Notes: a model not told the origin generated them from the letters alone. A DNA stretch of 64,000 bases from Bradyrhizobium sp. CSA112 (GCF_029051645.1 NZ_JAACFS010000007.1:179168-243167), one strand, 5' to 3'; counted from the first letter of the stretch, positions 35,259 through 44,698 are shown. Translations and numbers: made by a program.

Positions 35259-36317
35259 GTGCGAAGGATCGAAAATCAGACGTTCCTGCTGCTGCTTGCC
35301 GCCGTCACGCTGGCGTTCGCCTGGGTGCTGTACCCGTTCTATGGCGCCGTTCTCTGGGCGATCGTCGTGGCGGTGATCTTTGCGCCGGTTCATCGCAGGC
35401 TGCTCGCGGCGACGAACGGCCGGCGAAGCCTTGCTGCCGCGATCACCGTTCTGATCATCATTGCGATGGTCATCCTGCCGCTGGCGATGATCGCGACGTC
35501 GCTGGCCCAGGAAGCATCGAGCCTGTTCGCGAAGATAAAGTCCGGCGAGTACGATTTCGGCAGCTACCTGCAGCGGATCGTCGAGGCCCTGCCGGCATGG
35601 GCGACCGGGCTGATCGAGCGGCTCAACCTGACCGATTTTTCAGCCCTGCGCGAAAAGCTCGCATCCGGCCTGATGCAGGGCGGGCAGGCTCTCGCCCCGC
35701 AGGCGCTCAACATCGGGATGAATACGTTCGACTTCGTGATCGGGCTCGGCATCATGCTGTACCTGCTGTTCTTCCTGCTGCGCGACGGCAGGGCACTGGC
35801 GGAACGAATCAAGGAGGCCGTTCCGCTGCAGCGCGCTCAAAAGGCAGCGCTGTTCGCCAGATTCGCCGACGTCCTTCGGGCGACCGTCAAGGGGGGCGTC
35901 CTGGTTGCCTTCATTCAAGGGGCGCTCGGCGGCATCGCGTTCTGGTTCCTCGGAATCCACGCAGCCCTGCTATGGGCCGTGCTGATGGCGTTCCTGTCGC
36001 TGGTCCCGGCCGTTGGCGCGGCGCTGGTCTGGCTTCCGGTTGCGATCTACTTCCTAGCGACCGGCGCCATATGGCAGGGCATCGGGCTGATCCTCTACGG
36101 CGTGCTCGTCATCGGCCTGGTGGACAATTTGCTGCGTCCATTCCTGGTCGGCAAGGACACCAAGCTGCCGGACTACGTGGTGCTGATCTCCACGCTCGGC
36201 GGCATCGACGTCTTCGGCCTGAACGGTTTTGTCATCGGCCCGCTGATCGCCGCGATGTTCATGGTAAGTTGGGAGATCTTTTCCGCATCGCGGCGAACGC
36301 GGCAGGATAGCGGTTAG
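35259..36317 (+). CDS. AI-2E family transporter (PerM-like)
   Basis: A 352-residue membrane protein with about seven to eight helices. The family signature is LRPFLVGKDTKLPDYVVLISTLGGIDVFGLNGFVIGPLIAAM (about 290-330). Others include GGVLVAFIQGALGGIAFWFLGI and SLVPAVGAALVWLPVAIYF. AI-2E members are linked to export of autoinducer-2 or to ion antiport; the substrate here is unknown. The start is GTG at 35259. A decayed fragment of a related gene lies 6 kb away at 42133-42188. Confidence 0.9.
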   Translation: MRRIENQTFLLLLAAVTLAFAWVLYPFYGAVLWAIVVAVIFAPVHRRLLAATNGRRSLAAAITVLIIIAMVILPLAMIATSLAQEASSLFAKIKSGEYDFGSYLQRIVEALPAWATGLIERLNLTDFSALREKLASGLMQGGQALAPQALNIGMNTFDFVIGLGIMLYLLFFLLRDGRALAERIKEAVPLQRAQKAALFARFADVLRATVKGGVLVAFIQGALGGIAFWFLGIHAALLWAVLMAFLSLVPAVGAALVWLPVAIYFLATGAIWQGIGLILYGVLVIGLVDNLLRPFLVGKDTKLPDYVVLISTLGGIDVFGLNGFVIGPLIAAMFMVSWEIFSASRRTRQDSG

Positions 36318-36327
36318 GCGCTACGCG

Positions 36328-36462
36328 TCATCGGTTTGCGACCCGCATTAAAAGTGCTTTCTCCGGCGGACCATCCGATTTCAAGCCAGGCGTTCCCAGC
36401 GCGAACGCGGTCACGAGCAGCAGAATGCTCGCGCAGATAATATGCAGATAGAAGTGATCCAT
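36328..36462 (-). CDS. Possible 44-residue single-span membrane protein
   Basis: A short frame starting MDHFYLHIICASILLLVTAF, followed by ALGTPGLKSDGPPEKALLMR and VANR. One membrane helix with a short polar tail is plausible. There is no strong ribosome site, so support is limited to the hydrophobic pattern and its fit in an otherwise empty 235 bp gap. Confidence 0.4.
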   Translation of the reverse strand: MDHFYLHIICASILLLVTAFALGTPGLKSDGPPEKALLMRVANR

Positions 36463-36552
36463 CGCCACTAACACGCAAAGGTGCTACCCGTTCCCGGGAA
36501 CCGGTGGTTGAGGCCCGATTTATTGCGCCCGGATCCAACCAATCCCGCGAAC

Positions 36553-37395
36553 CTACCCCAATTCAAAGCTGGTGACGCCGAACACCCGTTCCAGCCGCAG
36601 CGGCGGAATCGCGCCGGTGTACATGCGGGCCGTCTCGAACACCGGCGTTAATCCCAAATCCTGCGCAAGCGCGACGGCGTCGCGGTTGATGCCGGGCACG
36701 TCCAGAAAAATCTCGCCGCCGCCCACCTTGGCGAGCAAGGCGGACAGCACCGTTTCGGCGGTGGAACGGTCATCGGCCACCAGCGGGCCGATCTTAAAAC
36801 CTTTCCGGCACGGACGGATCACACCCCAGCCGGCAAGCGTTCCATCCCGCGCCAGCGCGCAACCGGCATGCCCGGGCGCGCCGATCCAGGCCCGCAGGAA
36901 CCCAGATCGCGACGCCGGAAACACCGTCGCATCATCCGCCTCCACCGCCGCCAGCGGGACTTCGCTCAGCGCAACAACACCGGCGCGCGGCGCATCCGGC
37001 GCCGCGACCGTGCCGCCATAGCGGACGTTGGCGTAAGCGAGCCTAAACCCGGACTTTCTGTAAATGTCCTGCTGCGCCACCACGCCATCGAGCCCGATCA
37101 CGCGCGGGCCCGCATGCGCGATGGCAGCATTCCATATGCGCAGGCCGTAGCCGCGGCCGCGCAAGTCCGGCCGCACGATGTAGAAGCCGAGAAAGGCAAA
37201 GCGCGCATCATAATTGACGCAAGAGACGGTCGCCGCCGGCGCGCCATCGAGCTCACCGATGAAGAAGCCTTTTGGATCGACAGAAGCAAAGCAGTTGTCA
37301 TCGGCGAGGCCAGGATTCCAGCCCTCGGCCGCGGCCCAGTCGATGGCGAGCGAGATTTCGTCCGGCCGCATCGGCCGTATTGTGAAGGTGTTCAT
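36553..37395 (-). CDS. GNAT family N-acetyltransferase
   Basis: A 280-residue two-part acetyltransferase. The N-terminal GNAT domain has the acetyl-CoA site RPDLRGRGYGLRIWNAAI (about 88-105) and YRKSGFRLAY. A C-terminal second GNAT-like domain (about 150-275) includes LAGWGVIRPCRKGFKIGPLVADD, a YitH/HsrA-like arrangement. The substrate amine is unknown. The ATG at 37395 matches the fold start; the open frame beyond runs into a palindromic repeat. Confidence 0.88.
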   Translation of the reverse strand: MNTFTIRPMRPDEISLAIDWAAAEGWNPGLADDNCFASVDPKGFFIGELDGAPAATVSCVNYDARFAFLGFYIVRPDLRGRGYGLRIWNAAIAHAGPRVIGLDGVVAQQDIYRKSGFRLAYANVRYGGTVAAPDAPRAGVVALSEVPLAAVEADDATVFPASRSGFLRAWIGAPGHAGCALARDGTLAGWGVIRPCRKGFKIGPLVADDRSTAETVLSALLAKVGGGEIFLDVPGINRDAVALAQDLGLTPVFETARMYTGAIPPLRLERVFGVTSFELG

Positions 37396-37420
37396 GACGA
37401 TCCTCGAATATGCGTCTCCA

Positions 37421-37510
37421 GCCGTCATTGCGAGGAGCAAAGCGACGAAGCAATCCATCTATCCTCGCGCGCGGAAAGATGGATTGCTTCGCTCCGCTCG
37501 CAATGACGCC
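37421..37510. repeat. Intergenic palindromic repeat, family C copy 2
   Basis: This 90 bp relative of 19642-19766 starts GCCGTCATTGCGAGGAGC and ends CAATGACGCC. The inner hairpin pairs GAAGCAATCCATCT with AGATGGATTGCTTC. It lies just upstream of the acetyltransferase gene. Confidence 0.88.
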
Positions 37511-37669
37511 GTTGCGCAATGCCTGCGCCCTCAACTTGCAATGCGGCTGCACTGTGGGCAGTCCAGAAATGGCACACATCTTGGCGCAGAATATGATTGC
37601 GCCGTGCGGATTGTTTAGCGAAAATTAATCATGCTGGCTGGCGAGGCTGCGTTGTTGGAGGTTTCAAAC

Positions 37670-38089
37670 ATGTACCGATCATCGCTCACGCTGGCCTTTG
37701 TGGTCCTGTACTCGGCGGCCGGCGCGGCCAGCGACCTGTCATCCGTTTACGTGGCGCCGGGCGGAATCTACGCGCCTTCAGCGGACGTCTATGTGCGTCC
37801 GGGATCGACCCATCATCGGCCTTACGCGGAACCCGGTTACGGATATCGGCCCTCTTACGGAGCGCCGGCCCCCGTATACCGCGCACCGGCGGCAGTGTAT
37901 GGCGAATACGGACCGGCCTATGCCGACCGCGCGCCCGCCTATCCCGAGCGTTACTACGCTCAGGATCGCTACTACGCGCAGGAACGCGACTATACATTGG
38001 AATATGCGCCGAGGCCGCCTCTGCCCGTGCCCTACCGTGCGCGGGCGCGATGCGACGACGGCTATGGAAGGTGGGCCTACTGCGATTAA
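37670..38089 (+). CDS. Exported Tyr/Pro-rich hypothetical protein
   Basis: A 139-residue protein with a signal peptide (MYRSSLTLAFVVLYSAAGAAS). A Tyr/Pro/Ala-rich body follows (YAEPGYGYRPSYGAPAPVYR, then repeated ERYYAQDRYYAQ). It ends CDDGYGRWAYCD with two cysteines that could form a disulphide. Similar short envelope proteins are common in this bacterial group, but I know no function. The ATG at 37670 follows TTGGAGG. It is monocistronic. Confidence 0.78.
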   Translation: MYRSSLTLAFVVLYSAAGAASDLSSVYVAPGGIYAPSADVYVRPGSTHHRPYAEPGYGYRPSYGAPAPVYRAPAAVYGEYGPAYADRAPAYPERYYAQDRYYAQERDYTLEYAPRPPLPVPYRARARCDDGYGRWAYCD

Positions 38090-38098
38090 AGCACGTAG

Positions 38099-38181
38099 GT
38101 AGGATGGGTGGAGCGCAGCGATACTCATCACCCTCTGCGCACGCTGATTGATGGGTTTCGCTTTCGCTCTACCCATCCTAC
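38099..38181. repeat. Intergenic inverted repeat, family E
   Basis: GTAGGATGGGTGGAGCG pairs with CGCTCTACCCATCCTAC across about 50 bases, with further inner complementarity (ACTCATCA with TGATGGGT). It lies between convergent genes and could stop transcription as a large hairpin, though there is no T-run. Confidence 0.82.
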
Positions 38182-38207
38182 GCGGCCGCGGAACGCGCTC
38201 GACAGTG

Positions 38208-39497
38208 CTATTCCGCCGGCGCGAGGTGTCCGGTCGAACGTGTGGCGGCAGTCTCGCGCCTCCGGACACGAGCGCGGCGCTTGCGCCACCAGATCACGAC
38301 GCCGGTCACCGACAGCGCCGCGACCACCAGTCCCATGATCGAAATCAGGATGCGGCCGGGCAGGCCGACGATGCGGCCGGAATGCAGCGGGAATTGCGCC
38401 TGCACGAAGATATCAGCCGCGGTGCCGACCCACGGCAGTCGCGCGCCGATCGGGCGTCCGTCCTCGCTGTCGTAATAAAGCTGCGCCGGGCCGACGCCGC
38501 CTGCACCGTGATCATCGCCGGGGTGGAAGAAGGCCGCGGCATATACGCCGTGGGCCGGGCCATAATTGATTGAGCCGACCGGCGTGGTCCATCCGCGGCT
38601 CTTGCCGTCGGCCGCCGCACGCGCCGCGATTTCCGCAAAGGTGACCTTCGGTTCGATCGGATCGTCAAGATGCCGGTACGGACGCTGCTCATACGGCGTC
38701 GGGGTGTAGTCCGACACCGTCTTCATCAGGGGCGAGAACACCTCGAAATATAGGTTGAGCGAGAACGCCGTAAAAGCGATCACGAACAGCAGCGCCCAAG
38801 TCCACAGGCTGAGGGCGCGGTGGATATCGAAGTTGATGCGATAGGCACTGCCCGAGGTCTTGATCTTCCAGGCCGCCGCCCAACGCGCCCAGAAGCCACG
38901 GCCGAGCTCGCGCTCAACGGCAGGCGCCCGCTCTGCCCCGGCGCGGCGACGCGACGGCAGCGTCAGGTAGAAACCGACGAAGCAATCGATGGTCCAGATG
39001 ATGGCGATGACGCCAAGTACGCGCATGCCCCAGCGATCGCTGCCCCAGAACTCCGGAATATGCATGGTGTAGTGCAGCTTGTAGAGGAACGAGACGAAGT
39101 TCTCGCGCGTCACCGGCCACACCGCGCCCCAGTAGCGCCGCCCGAGTTCCGCACCGGTGTTGGGATCGAGGAATATCTGATTGTAATCGAGGTTGAACCG
39201 CTTGCCGGTCGCGGGGTCGATCCGCGGCAGCACGAAGAACCACAGCGAGTGGCCTTGTTCCGGCGTCATGAACATGTGGATGACGCGCGCGCGCGGATCG
39301 CGCTGCTCGATCAGCTTGACAAGATCGACGGAAGGAATCGCGGAACCGCTGCTGGTCACGTCGAACAAATTTTTGTTGAGCAGGTCATCGAGCTCGTGAT
39401 CCCACGAGATGATCGCGCCGGTGATTCCCGAAAAGAACAGAAAGCCGGCGGTGAGAAGGCCGGCCCAGCGATGCAGTCGCCCGAAGATCGATTTCAT
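38208..39497 (-). CDS. PepSY-associated transmembrane protein (PiuB-like)
   Basis: A 429-residue inner-membrane protein with about four helices (near 10-32, 155-178, 210-232 and 370-392). The first is in IFGRLHRWAGLLTAGFLFFSGITGAIISW and the last in GLPGRILISIMGLVVAALSVTGVVIWWRKRR. PepSY-TM proteins accompany siderophore receptors and are thought to reduce iron-siderophore complexes. It lies 102 bp after the TonB receptor gene in the same direction, which supports that role. Confidence 0.88.
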   Translation of the reverse strand: MKSIFGRLHRWAGLLTAGFLFFSGITGAIISWDHELDDLLNKNLFDVTSSGSAIPSVDLVKLIEQRDPRARVIHMFMTPEQGHSLWFFVLPRIDPATGKRFNLDYNQIFLDPNTGAELGRRYWGAVWPVTRENFVSFLYKLHYTMHIPEFWGSDRWGMRVLGVIAIIWTIDCFVGFYLTLPSRRRAGAERAPAVERELGRGFWARWAAAWKIKTSGSAYRINFDIHRALSLWTWALLFVIAFTAFSLNLYFEVFSPLMKTVSDYTPTPYEQRPYRHLDDPIEPKVTFAEIAARAAADGKSRGWTTPVGSINYGPAHGVYAAAFFHPGDDHGAGGVGPAQLYYDSEDGRPIGARLPWVGTAADIFVQAQFPLHSGRIVGLPGRILISIMGLVVAALSVTGVVIWWRKRRARVRRRETAATRSTGHLAPAE

Positions 39498-39599
39498 GGC
39501 TTTCGCCCGTGCTGTTGGGGTTGCCTCAATTATCAAACATCGTCACCGCCGATCGACCGACCGGCGGTGACGTATCCGTCGCTGTGTGTCGCGGCCTAT

Positions 39600-41897
39600 T
39601 CACCATCGATAGGTCAGCTTCGCGATCGCCTTGCGGCCTTCGGCGTAGAAGCAGCTCGTGTAGCCGTAGCAGGCCGCGACATAGCGGGTGTCGGCGATGT
39701 TGGTGACGTTCAGCGCCAGGCGGTAGTTATCCTTGGTGTAGGCGAGCAACGCATCGACCGCCGTCGACGCCGACACCTTGAAGGTGTTGGCGTCGTCGCC
39801 GAAGGTCGAGCCGACATAGCGAATGCCGCCACCGACCTGCACGCCGGCAAGCGGCCCGTCCTGCACCGTGTAGTCGCTCCACAGCGAGAACCGATTGAGC
39901 GGCACCGTGGTCGGCGCCTTGCCGACATTCACGGGATCCTGCGTGACCACGGCGTCGATGTAGGAGTAAGCGCCGCGGATATTGAAACCTTCCACCAGCG
40001 TCGCGGTGCCTTCGAGTTCGACGCCGCGCGATTTCACCTGCCCGGTCTGCTCGGGAACGTATGCCGGGGGCGCCCCGAAGGTGACGACATTGGCCCGCGT
40101 CAGGTCGAAGGCCGCCAGCGTGATCAGCGCATTGATCCCGACCGGCTGGTACTTTACGCCGACTTCATACTGGACGCCGGTTTCCGGCTTCAGCAGTTCG
40201 CCCGCGGCGTTGACGTTGAGCACCGGCAGGAACGATTCGGCGTAGCTGAAATACGGCGCGATCCCGTTGTCGAAATTGTACATCACGGCCGCACGGCCGG
40301 TGAATGCCGAAGCGTCCGTCGTGGCGGAAGTCCTGTTGAGGTGATTGTCGAGGTCGGTCGTGGCAAAATCCTGCCGGCCGCCCAGCAGGAACGAGAGCCG
40401 GCCGAGCTTGATCTGGTCCTGCGCGTAGATCCCCATCTGCGACTGCTTGACGCCCTTGTCGTCGTATGGGCCGTCATTGGTCCATGTGTTGGTATAGACA
40501 GGCGCAAACACGTTGATCTTGCCGGTGCTGTACCCTGAAGCTGCGTCCCGGAACGAGGTGTTGCGATAGTCGATGCCGAACAAAGTGGTGTGGCTCAAAA
40601 TGCCGGTGACGAACTTACCCTGGAGCTGGTTATCGACCGCGAAGGAGTTGATGGTCGATGCGCCGCCGGCGCCGGCGCGCGACATCAGACCTGCGGCTTC
40701 GTCGGCCGGCGAGGCGTAGCTCAGACCGTAGAAGCTCTGCTGTTCATTGTGCATCCACGAATAGCGCAGGTTCTGCCGGAACGTGATGGCTTCGTTGATA
40801 TCGTGCGAGAGCAGGTAGCCGACTGATGCCTGTTCGGTGTCAAACTGGTTGAAGTTCGGCTCACCGCCGAAAAAGGTATTCCGGATGAAGCGGCCGCTAT
40901 TGGCAAACGCGGTGCCTGATGCCGGCAGGAACTGCAGGCCCCAACCGGTTGTGTCCTTTTGATAATTGGCCAGCAGCGTGATGGTGGTGTCGTCGTTCGG
41001 CTTGAACGTCACCGCCGGCGCGATGAAAACGCGGTTGTCCTTGGTGAAATCGACCTGGGTTTCGCCGTCGCGGACAACACCGGTCAGGCGCCACAACACG
41101 GTGCCTTCCTTGTTGGCGGGGCCGCCAACGTCAAACTGGCCCTGGTAGCGATTGAAGCTGCCGCCCGACACCGACATCTCGCCGAACTGGTAGGCCGTGG
41201 GCAGCTTGCTGACATAGTTGAGAATGCCGCCGGTGCCGCTGCCGCCATACATCACCGAGGACGGCCCCTTCAGCACTTCGAGTCGCTCGGCACCGTAGGC
41301 CTCGAGGCCGAGGAAGTGCACGTATTGGCTGCTGGGCAGCCGGAGGCCGTCGAGATAGAGGCCCAGCATGGTCATGTCGAAGCCGCGGATCTGCAAGCCC
41401 CCGAAGCGCGTGTCGGAGCCGCCATTGACGTCGCCGCTGACGCCCGCGGTATAGCGCAGCGCGGCACCGACAGATTCCGCACCCTGGTTCTTGATCTGAT
41501 CGGTGGTGACGACGGAAATCGACTGCGGGGTTTCGATGATCGGCGTGTCGGTCTTGGTTGCGCTGCCGGTGCGGGTCGCGACGAAGCCGCGCACCGGACC
41601 ATTGGCGCGCTCGCCGGCGCCTGGGCCCACTGCGGCCGCAGCCGGTGCCGCTTGCGGCGTGTTGGCTGCGCGATTGGCGCGCGCGGCGCGCGTGGTCGCA
41701 GCGCGGCGGGAGGGCCGGGCTGCGGCTGGGCGCGCCTGCTGCGGCGGCGCGTCCACGGTGACCGCAGGAAGTGATGACTGCGCCAGCGCGGTACCAGTCT
41801 GCAGGGAGAGGGTAAGTCCGCTGACTGCCCCGAGGCAGATCATTCGCATCAGTTGAAGTCGAGTGGCGGAAAGCGAAGAAAATCCAGTTAGTGTCAC
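39600..41897 (-). CDS. TonB-dependent siderophore receptor
   Basis: A 765-residue outer-membrane receptor. After a signal sequence and an Ala/Arg/Pro-rich linker (about 55-100), the plug domain has TPQSISVVTTDQIKNQGAESVGAALRYTAGVSG and RLEVLKGPSSVMYGGSGTGGILNYVSKLP. The beta-barrel follows and ends AIAKLTYRW with the typical terminal aromatic residue. It resembles FhuA/FpvA-type ferric-siderophore receptors. It needs the TonB complex, which is not in this window. The start is GTG at 41897, though an ATG at residue 18 is possible. I see no convincing iron-control box upstream. Confidence 0.92.
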   Translation of the reverse strand: MTLTGFSSLSATRLQLMRMICLGAVSGLTLSLQTGTALAQSSLPAVTVDAPPQQARPAAARPSRRAATTRAARANRAANTPQAAPAAAAVGPGAGERANGPVRGFVATRTGSATKTDTPIIETPQSISVVTTDQIKNQGAESVGAALRYTAGVSGDVNGGSDTRFGGLQIRGFDMTMLGLYLDGLRLPSSQYVHFLGLEAYGAERLEVLKGPSSVMYGGSGTGGILNYVSKLPTAYQFGEMSVSGGSFNRYQGQFDVGGPANKEGTVLWRLTGVVRDGETQVDFTKDNRVFIAPAVTFKPNDDTTITLLANYQKDTTGWGLQFLPASGTAFANSGRFIRNTFFGGEPNFNQFDTEQASVGYLLSHDINEAITFRQNLRYSWMHNEQQSFYGLSYASPADEAAGLMSRAGAGGASTINSFAVDNQLQGKFVTGILSHTTLFGIDYRNTSFRDAASGYSTGKINVFAPVYTNTWTNDGPYDDKGVKQSQMGIYAQDQIKLGRLSFLLGGRQDFATTDLDNHLNRTSATTDASAFTGRAAVMYNFDNGIAPYFSYAESFLPVLNVNAAGELLKPETGVQYEVGVKYQPVGINALITLAAFDLTRANVVTFGAPPAYVPEQTGQVKSRGVELEGTATLVEGFNIRGAYSYIDAVVTQDPVNVGKAPTTVPLNRFSLWSDYTVQDGPLAGVQVGGGIRYVGSTFGDDANTFKVSASTAVDALLAYTKDNYRLALNVTNIADTRYVAACYGYTSCFYAEGRKAIAKLTYRW

Positions 41898-42265
41898 CCT
41901 GCGATACCCCGAGGCCTGCCGGCTTGGCCGGTATGATTTTTTTGAGGCCTCGCTCTAACGCAGGCTTCTTCGGAGTACGATAGGTGGTTGCTAGAATTGC
42001 TCCAGATTGCGCGGTTCCTGCTCACGCACTGCGAGTGATTCTTTTCGCAGATCGAAGTTCTAGTTTATCGATGACAGCAGTTGCGATTTGCGGACCGTTA
42101 ATGCAAAATACGCGCTGCTGCGGTCGCGCGAATGCCGGACTACGTGGTGCTGATTTCAACGCTCGGCGGCATCGAAGTCTTCGCCTGAGCGTTCCTTCTC
42201 GATGAAAAAGGAGCGCTCCGACTACCCCTTAGGGCGCGATCGACTTCGCGCGGCAGACGTGATGG
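41898..42265. other. 368 bp gap with a gene remnant and a stem-loop
   Basis: This gap between the TonB receptor and the flavin oxidase has a lower-GC stretch near 41980-42120. It holds a fossil of an AI-2E permease gene (42133-42188) and an inverted repeat GAGCGTTCCTT with AAGGAGCGCTC (42187-42218). The TonB receptor's promoter should lie in the left part, but no clear boxes are seen. Confidence 0.6.
42133..42188 (+). pseudogene. Remnant of an AI-2E family transporter gene
   Basis: These 56 bases match 36166-36221 of the intact permease gene with three substitutions in the first 50 bases, then a one-base deletion. The remnant would encode PDYVVLISTLGGIEVFA and then a stop, against PDYVVLISTLGGIDVFGLNG in the intact gene. 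Nothing recognisable of the rest remains. It is the trace of a second, lost copy or of a partial duplication. Confidence 0.8.
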
Positions 42266-43651
42266 TCACGAGTGCAGCGGCCTGATGTTTTGGTTCACGC
42301 GGAAGAAATTCGTCGGGTCGTATTTGGCTTTCAAGGTGACGAGACGATCGTAATTGTCACCGTAGGTGGCCTTGAGTCTGTTGTCATCTCCATCGTCCAT
42401 CATGAAGTTTACATAGCCGCCCTCAGCCGAGTAAGGATGCACGGCCTCCCAATAGCCTTTGGTCCAGCGGGTGATTTCGCCCGCCTTTTGCGGATTGGGA
42501 TCGATGCCGGCGATGACCATCGACCAGGTCGCGTCGCGCGTGTTCCAGGCGGTGTCTCCCTTGCCGATGCGACGGACAGCACCGTCGATCGGATAAAGAT
42601 GCATGAGCGAGAGGGTGCTCGGCAGTTTCTGCGCCTGAGTGACATGGGCATCAATCGCTTCGTCAGTCAGTTCTTTCACGAAATCGCCGCGCCAGTACCA
42701 TTGCAGACCCTTCGGGAAGAACGGGTCGAACATGGACTGGAGGGTTGGATAGGGCATTTCGCCCATCCAGTTGAAGAGCGGTGGGGGCAGCGTTCCGAGT
42801 AACTTGGCCATGACGGCCTGACCGTCTTCCGTCGGGCCATTGTGGCAAGCGATGATGGCGCAGGCGCGCTTGCCCTGATGCTCCGCTGGGAACGGGTCCA
42901 TCGGTGGAACGGTCTTCAGGCCGACAAAGGCCCCAAGCTCCTCGGGAGCACCGGGCAGAAAATCCCTATACCTCTGCATAACCGTCCGGGCATTTTCGAG
43001 ATCCCAGAAGACTGGACCGGCGTAGACCATGTTCACCGGATGAGCCTGGAACAGGAAGCTTGTCACGATGCCGAAATTGCCGCCGCCACCGCGCAAGCCC
43101 CAGTAGAGGTCAGCATTCTCTGACTTGTTGGCGGTGACAATGCGACCGTCGGCAAGCACGACATCCGCCTCAAGCAGATTGTCGCTGGTGAGGCCATACT
43201 TGCGGGTGAGGTACCCAGTGCCGCCGCCAAGCGTGAGGCCGGCAATACCGGTCGTCGAGACGATGCCGGCCGGCACGGCGAGCCCGTAGGCATGCGTAGC
43301 GTGGTCGACATCGCCTTGCGTGCAGCCGGGACCGACGCGGACGGTGCAGGCGGTGGGATTGACCCGCACGCCTTTCATCATCGACATGTCGATCATCAGC
43401 CCGTCGTCGACACTACCAAGGCCCGGCCCGTTGTGACCGCCTCCGCGGATCGCGACCTTGAGATCATTCTGCCTCGCAAAATTGACGGCAGTGACAACGT
43501 CAGCGACGTCGGTGCATCGCGCAATCATCTCAGGGCTCTTATCGATCATCCCGTTGTAGAGGCTGCGCACGGCATCATAGTCGACGTCTGTTCGCCTAAT
43601 GACGGGGCCGCGCATGTTGCCGATGAAGGTTTCAGTGGCCATGGCTTGCAT
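42266..43651 (-). CDS. FAD-linked oxidase, berberine-bridge-enzyme-like
   Basis: A 461-residue oxidase of the VAO/BBE group. The FAD-binding domain has VAIRGGGHNGPGLGSVDDGL, with His73 positioned for a covalent flavin bond. GIAGLTLGGGTGYLTRKYGLTSDNLL follows. The Cys used for a second covalent link in bicovalent relatives is absent: the site reads IVSTTGIAG. It ends YDPTNFFRVNQNI, the usual substrate-domain close. Such enzymes oxidise alcohols, sugars or alkaloid-like compounds. The ATG at 43651 has GAGGAG just before it. It follows a metallohydrolase gene by 48 bp and is probably cotranscribed. Confidence 0.88.
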   Translation of the reverse strand: MQAMATETFIGNMRGPVIRRTDVDYDAVRSLYNGMIDKSPEMIARCTDVADVVTAVNFARQNDLKVAIRGGGHNGPGLGSVDDGLMIDMSMMKGVRVNPTACTVRVGPGCTQGDVDHATHAYGLAVPAGIVSTTGIAGLTLGGGTGYLTRKYGLTSDNLLEADVVLADGRIVTANKSENADLYWGLRGGGGNFGIVTSFLFQAHPVNMVYAGPVFWDLENARTVMQRYRDFLPGAPEELGAFVGLKTVPPMDPFPAEHQGKRACAIIACHNGPTEDGQAVMAKLLGTLPPPLFNWMGEMPYPTLQSMFDPFFPKGLQWYWRGDFVKELTDEAIDAHVTQAQKLPSTLSLMHLYPIDGAVRRIGKGDTAWNTRDATWSMVIAGIDPNPQKAGEITRWTKGYWEAVHPYSAEGGYVNFMMDDGDDNRLKATYGDNYDRLVTLKAKYDPTNFFRVNQNIRPLHS

Positions 43652-43699
43652 GATCTCCTCCTCTTTCACACAATGATCGGCCAGTTCGGCTAGGTGGAC

Positions 43700-44698
43700 T
43701 TAAGTGGGACTTACGCCGTCCCAGCTCCAATCGCTTGAGAGCCAACTGAATGCTGTGCCGGCGCGAACGACATGGCCAATCCCGGGGAACGGGAGATGGT
43801 AGGTGGAGACCATCACCTTCTCGCTCGCACATCGGTCGAGGAAGGCTCGGCGTGTCTTCGCGCCTTGGTCGAGATCCAAGTCGAACCCGACGCGCCAGTC
43901 GGGGCGCTGCAAGCTGACGGCGCGGTGCCCAACAACGTCTGCCGTACAGAGAAGCTGGCTGGAACCGGACGCGATCTGCACCGAGGTGTGCCCCGGCGTG
44001 TGCCCGGGCGTCGCTATCGCCGTGATGCCCGGGACCACCTCGCCGTCCGGCCTCACAGTCCGGATGCGATCCTTGATCGCCGCGAGCGTTTTCATGTTCT
44101 GGCTATAGATGCCGCCCCAACGAGCATGATTTTCCAACGGATGCTGGGGCTGCATCCAGAAGTTCAATTCCGCTTCGCCGATCACATACTCGGCGTTTGG
44201 AAAGGTCCGCTCGGTGTCAGTCGCGTCAGCGACCCCCCATAGGTGATCCGGATGGGCATGCGTGATCAGGACTGTGTCGACCTCGTCCGGCTTGATGTCG
44301 GCGGCCGCGAGGTTCTGCAGTAGACGGCCAGCAGTCGGCTGTGGCTTTATCTTTCCGCGGGAGCCTGCGTCGATGAGCACAAGGCGCTCACCCGTATTCA
44401 CCGCCAAGACATTCAATTGGAGCGTAGATTTGTCCGTCGGCTGGAAGTCTGACATAAGGACGGCGTCGCGTTCCGCTTTAGTCGCTTCTGGCCACAGCGC
44501 CTCCGCTGGAAAAGCAATTGTGCCGTCGCTCACGACCGTGAGTTGGAACTGTCCGAGACTGAACCGGTAGAATCCTGGCACCTGACTTTTTGAGACTGGT
44601 GCGCGAGCATGGGCACCACCTCCACTCCATGCCCCACCAACGAGGCCAACCACTGCGCTTCCGGTACCTGCAAGGAAATAACGACGATCAAGCGACAT
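43700..44698 (-). CDS. Exported metallo-beta-lactamase-fold hydrolase
   Basis: A 332-residue MBL-fold hydrolase. The N-terminus LDRRYFLAGTGSAVVGLVGGAW is a Tat-type signal. Metal motifs are THAHPDHLWG (HxHxDH), TPGHTPGHTS and CTADVVGH, and the last His is in STYHLPFPGIGH. The family includes quorum-lactone hydrolases, phosphonate hydrolases and aryl-sulphatase types; the substrate is not evident. It is the first gene of a two-gene operon with the flavin oxidase. Two direct repeats lie 112-143 bp upstream. Confidence 0.88.
   Translation of the reverse strand: MSLDRRYFLAGTGSAVVGLVGGAWSGGGAHARAPVSKSQVPGFYRFSLGQFQLTVVSDGTIAFPAEALWPEATKAERDAVLMSDFQPTDKSTLQLNVLAVNTGERLVLIDAGSRGKIKPQPTAGRLLQNLAAADIKPDEVDTVLITHAHPDHLWGVADATDTERTFPNAEYVIGEAELNFWMQPQHPLENHARWGGIYSQNMKTLAAIKDRIRTVRPDGEVVPGITAIATPGHTPGHTSVQIASGSSQLLCTADVVGHRAVSLQRPDWRVGFDLDLDQGAKTRRAFLDRCASEKVMVSTYHLPFPGIGHVVRAGTAFSWLSSDWSWDGVSPT

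Noticed and set aside
37570..37585. Sigma-54-like promoter TGGCACACATCTTGGC before the Tyr/Pro-rich protein gene
   Set aside because: The -24 element is good, but the -12 GC is displaced by one base (TTGGC instead of TTGC), which normally abolishes function.
38820..40538. Long plus-strand open frame (572 codons) opposite the PepSY and TonB receptor genes
   Set aside because: It is the complement of two well-supported genes; its composition (very many Arg, Asp, Gly, His) is typical of an antisense frame in high-GC DNA.
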